The notes under the pieces: generated by a model | Told to the model about the DNA's origin: nothing | What the model saw: the letters and a program-made list of their open reading frames with translations, nothing else | Database searches by the model: none | Part shown: positions 22,637-25,381 of the stretch, piece after piece | How the letters are laid out: each line of letters begins with the position of its first letter | How positions within the stretch are numbered: the first letter of the stretch is position 1 | Made by a program: the position numbers and the translations under genes | From: an uncultured Sutterella sp. | Lineage (GTDB): Bacteria; Pseudomonadota; Gammaproteobacteria; Burkholderiales; Burkholderiaceae_F | DNA: 25,381 nt | NCBI GenBank assembly: GCA_900552545.1 | Contig: USAL01000016.1 | Span: forward strand, 1 to 25,381 | Direction: 5' to 3'

Positions 22637-23773
22637 ATGAAAAAGACTCTTGCTGCAGTGGCTGTGCTCGGCGCGTTTGCCGGTTCCGCTATCGCTGCTG
22701 ATGTGACGCTCTACGGTATCGTTGATACGGGTGTCGGTTACAACCACATTGATTTCGACGGCTACGGTGCTAAGGATGACATCGATTCCTTCTCGATGAT
22801 GTCCGGCCAGGCGTCCGGCTCCCGCTGGGGTTTGAAGGGCACGGAAGACCTCGGCAACGGTCTGACGGTGGGCTTCATCCTTGAAGACGGCATCAAGTCC
22901 GATACCGGTGTTGACGACGGCGTGATGTTCAACCGTGAATCGAGCCTGTTCCTGCAGGGCGATTTCGGTCGTTTCGCTATGGGTCGTCTCGGTGCTATCA
23001 ACAACGGCCAGTCTTCCTGGGCGAAGATGGGTATGCTCAGCGCCTTCGGTACGTCTGATTGGGGTGGATACTCTGCTCAGCTCAGCAACCTCATGTCGAC
23101 CGCCGGTCAGTGGGATAACATGATCGCCTACGAAACCCCCAAGTTCGCAGGTTTCCAGGTGTTCGCTCAGTATTCCATGGGTAACGCCGAAGAAGGTGCT
23201 GTTGAAAACGAATCGTCGGCTGATCGCTACTACGCCATCGGCGCGACCTATGAGAACGGCCCCTTTGCTGCCTATCTCGCTGTTGACTCGAAGAACTACA
23301 AGTCTTGGGATGGTAATACGGCAAAGGATACTGATGACAGCCTGACCGTCACCCTCGGCGGCAGCTACAACTTCGAAGTCGCTAAGGTCTACCTCGGCGG
23401 TCAGTACTTCGACGAAGTGACGCTCTCCTCGATCGGCGGTATCATCAAGGGCCAGTCGCTCGGTGAAGGTGCTGTCAAGGTCAAGGGCTATGGTCTCACC
23501 CTGTCGGCTGACGCTCCTGTCGCCGGCGGCAAGGTCATGGCTGGCTTGGGTTATGTTGATGCCGAAGCTGCCGATAGCGAAGATCAGAGCGACTACAAGG
23601 ATCTTGAACTCACGCGCTATGCCTTCAGCGTTGGCTACGACTATCCGTTCAGCAAGCGCACGGACGTGTACGCCGTTGCTTCCTACATGCAGGATCAGTT
23701 GGATCGTACCGCTACCGAGAGCAACGATCTCTCTGCCTACACGGTTTACGTTGGCCTGCGCCACAAGTTCTAA
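22637..23773 (+). CDS. Outer-membrane porin, Gram-negative general type (intact copy)
   Basis: The 378-residue protein has a standard Sec signal peptide (MKKTLAAVAVLGAFAGSAIA, cut before ADVTLYG). The mature barrel has alternating beta strands and the closing strand VYVGLRHKF, whose terminal Phe is the signal for barrel assembly. It is of the Burkholderia porin type, a 16-stranded trimeric channel for small solutes; the loop SRWGLKGTEDLGNGLTVGFILEDG is characteristic. AGGAG lies 8 bases before the start. Codons such as GGT and GCT are used more often than in neighbouring genes, which fits very high expression (inference). A paralogue lies tail to tail at 24027-25120. The terminator follows closely. 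Confidence 0.96.
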   Translation: MKKTLAAVAVLGAFAGSAIAADVTLYGIVDTGVGYNHIDFDGYGAKDDIDSFSMMSGQASGSRWGLKGTEDLGNGLTVGFILEDGIKSDTGVDDGVMFNRESSLFLQGDFGRFAMGRLGAINNGQSSWAKMGMLSAFGTSDWGGYSAQLSNLMSTAGQWDNMIAYETPKFAGFQVFAQYSMGNAEEGAVENESSADRYYAIGATYENGPFAAYLAVDSKNYKSWDGNTAKDTDDSLTVTLGGSYNFEVAKVYLGGQYFDEVTLSSIGGIIKGQSLGEGAVKVKGYGLTLSADAPVAGGKVMAGLGYVDAEAADSEDQSDYKDLELTRYAFSVGYDYPFSKRTDVYAVASYMQDQLDRTATESNDLSAYTVYVGLRHKF

Positions 23774-23808
23774 TCTGATTCCTCTCAGCTAGGAAGCTTT
23801 TAGAACGC

Positions 23809-23842
23809 AGCCCTCCGGAATTTCGATTCCGGAGGGCTTTTT
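23809..23842 (+). terminator. Terminator of the intact porin gene
   Basis: AGCCCTCCGGAAT at 23809-23821 and ATTCCGGAGGGCT at 23826-23838 are exact inverted copies around a TTCG tetraloop, followed by TTTTC. Confidence 0.95.
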
Positions 23843-23962
23843 CATATGCTAAAAAAAAGAAACAAGTTCGCAGAGGCAGGGGGATGGATGCTTTTGTCAG
23901 TTCGCATCAAGTGTGCTGTGCGAGACGAGGCAAAAGCCTTGCAGCGGCAGCGCGAGCGTAGC

Positions 23963-23994
23963 AAAAACCCCTTTGAGAAGATCTCAAAAGGGGT
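23963..23994 (-). terminator. Terminator of the broken porin gene
   Basis: On the minus strand ACCCCTTTTGAGA pairs with TCTCAAAGGGGT (one unpaired T) and is followed by TTTT. It lies 33 bases after the porin stop codon. Confidence 0.85.
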
Positions 23995-24026
23995 GTCGTC
24001 TCAATCAGGATTTTGGAGCGGCTTCG

Positions 24027-25120
24027 TTAGAACTTGTGACGAAGGCCGACCTGGAAAGAGCAGGCGGTCGGGTTCCAACTTGCCTCACCCTTTTCCTTAA
24101 GCTTGTCGTTCATGTAGGACGCCACGGCGTAGGCATTGGTACGCTTGCTGAGTGTGTAGTCGTACCCCGCCGAAACGCTCCAACGGCGGAAGTCAAAGTC
24201 AGTAACCGACACGGAGTCGGCCTCTTTGGCGTCGACATAGGCTACGCCCAGAAGAGCGGAGCCGCCCGCCAGCGGCACCGAGGTGCTCAGGCCCAGCCCG
24301 TAGCCCTTCACCTTCAAGGACGTGCTTTCGGTGCTCTCGTCATACTTGATGGTGCCGACGATGCCGCCGATGGACGAAAGCGTCACTTCGTCGAAATACT
24401 GTGCGCCGAAGCTGCGGCGGCGCCGGCATCCTTGTACCAAGACTTGTAGTTGGTCGAATCCACGGCGAGGTAGCCAAGGAACGGGCCGTTGGCGTAGGTC
24501 GCGCCGATGGCGTAGTAGCGGTCGGCCGAGGATTCATTTTCGACAACGCCTTCAATCGCCTTGCCTCTCGAGGTGGTCTTGCCCATGGAGTACTGGGTGT
24601 ACACCGTAAAGCCCGCAAACGTCGGGGTCCGGTAGGAAATCATGTTGTCCCACTTGCCCGCCGTCGAGATGAAGTTGCCGGCTTGGGCGGCAAAGGGACC
24701 GAAGGACGTGGTGAAGGCCGAGAGGTGGTTGACGAGCGCCCAGGACGAAGCGCCCTGGTTGATGGCGCCCATGCGGCCGAAGGCGATCTTGCCGAAGCCG
24801 CCTTCAATGAACAGGCTCGATTCGCGATCAAACATCTGATCGCCCTGAGCGCCGGTGTCGGCCTTGAAGCCGTCTTCAAGAATGAAGCCCACCTTCAGAC
24901 CGTTGCCGAGGTCCTCGACGCCCTTCAAACCCCAGCGGGAGCCGGACTGCTGGCCGGAGTTCATTGAAAAGGTATTCTTGTTTTTGACGCCGGACTGATC
25001 CAGATCCACATGGTTGTAGGCCAGACCCATGTCCAGAACACCGTAGAGCGTCACATCGGCGGCGATGGCGGAGCCTGCAAATGCGCCGAGTACGGCAACT
25101 GCAGCCATAGTTTTTTTCAT
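24027..25120 (-). pseudogene. Outer-membrane porin paralogue, frameshifted by an internal deletion
   Basis: The gene starts at 25120 with MKKTMAAVAVLGAFAGSAIA|ADVTLYG and closes with QVGLRHKF at 24030, so both ends of a porin are present. The first frame runs to a stop at 24383-24385 and reads NYKSWYKDAGAAAA, then nonsense. The next frame picks up with FGAQYFDEVTLSSIGG (near 24412) and runs to the end. In the intact neighbour 29 residues (87 bases) separate NYKSW from GGQYFDE; here only 29 bases do. The net loss is about 58 bases, not a multiple of three. If translated it would give a barrel truncated at about 245 residues, without the C-terminal assembly signal. A sequencing or assembly error is possible but would have to remove a whole strand. 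The GC-rich run GCCGGCGCCGCCGCAGC marks the junction. Confidence 0.85.
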
Positions 25121-25381
25121 AATCCAGAGATCTCCAATGCGAGAAGCCGATTTTTCAAACAAAAATCCGACAGAAGTAGGCGTGAGCTGTTGATGTATCG
25201 GATACTCAACACCTAGTCAATCCTCGTAAAATGAGAGGACACCGCATTCTGGCATGCAGGTTTTGGGGAGGGTTTTTGGCAGCCTTTGCAATGTCACGCA
25301 AACTAGGAATTGCACTGATGACATCGATTTCACACTCCCCCGTTTTGACGTCAGGAAAGGGGGAAATAAGGAGTGCTGGTG
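25121..25381. other. Upstream region of the broken porin gene, window end
   Basis: Apart from the candidate promoter, the region shows a small TCCTC/GAGGA hairpin at 25221-25239 and a TCCCCC/GGGGGA pairing (25336-25341 with 25359-25364) enclosed by CACTCC/GGAGTG, with GACGTC in the loop. No gene was supported before the window ends. Confidence 0.35.
25192..25220 (-). promoter_or_regulatory. Candidate promoter of the broken porin gene
   Basis: On the minus strand TTGACT (25220-25215) and TACATC (25197-25192) are spaced by 17 bases and face the porin start 72 bases downstream. The -35 is good and the -10 poor. Confidence 0.35.

Noticed and set aside
1..25381. Prophage, insertion sequence, CRISPR array, toxin-antitoxin or defence system
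   Set aside because: No transposase, integrase, regularly spaced repeats or defence-type domains were seen; the single XRE regulator has no toxin-like partner beside it.
1..25381. tRNA or rRNA genes in the intergenic gaps
   Set aside because: No cloverleaf-like sequence with the conserved T-loop (GGTTCGAATCC type) was seen in any gap; a dedicated scan was not possible.

Overview
This window looks like a chromosomal segment from a GC-rich betaproteobacterium of the order Burkholderiales, most likely a gut Sutterellaceae member (Sutterella or a relative). The assignment is inferred from three things. Two general porins are of the Burkholderia type, with mature N-termini of the ADVTLYG kind and a terminal GLRHKF. 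AspRS and TrpRS look betaproteobacterial. Anaerobic-lifestyle genes are present: a Tat-exported molybdoenzyme and nickel-pincer racemase genes. No phage, insertion sequence, CRISPR array, tRNA or rRNA was seen. Almost every transcription unit ends in a clear stem-loop terminator.

Layout. (1) 1-3662: a Tat-exported molybdopterin oxidoreductase (minus strand, cut by the window edge) diverges from a LysR-type regulator across a 619-bp intergenic region. The AT-rich end of that region, next to the regulator, carries several inverted repeats, so the regulator probably controls the oxidoreductase. (2) 3757-9259: an AsmA-like envelope protein with a long low-complexity insert, a small XRE-type regulator and aspS, all on the minus strand. 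(3) 9697-11079: phosphomannomutase/phosphoglucomutase on the plus strand. (4) 11227-14329: a lar cluster on the minus strand, in the order larA, larB, larC-like. LarA keeps its catalytic residues and LarB its catalytic cysteine. The LarC-like protein ends where the second (CTP-using) domain should begin and has lost its N-terminal signature. larA has its own promoter with an operator-like repeat, and a terminator separates it from larBC. (5) 14589-16770: an MFS transporter downstream of a type I 3-dehydroquinate dehydratase. (6) 17216-18907: a short CstA-family carrier. (7) 19151-22240: a PsiE-family membrane protein, a RibD/DHFR-fold reductase and trpS with an extra C-terminal domain, all minus strand. 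(8) 22637-25120: two paralogous porin genes tail to tail. The left one is intact; the right one is broken by a frameshifting internal deletion.

Functional picture: anaerobic respiration or reductive metabolism of an unknown substrate (molybdoenzyme plus LysR), interconversion of a 2-hydroxyacid stereocentre (LarA with a nickel-pincer cofactor), carboxylate or peptide uptake (CstA, MFS) and outer-membrane permeability (porins), among housekeeping genes. The points most worth a second look are the one-domain LarC, the larA operator/promoter, the inverted repeats upstream of the LysR gene, the unidentified molybdoenzyme and the broken porin.
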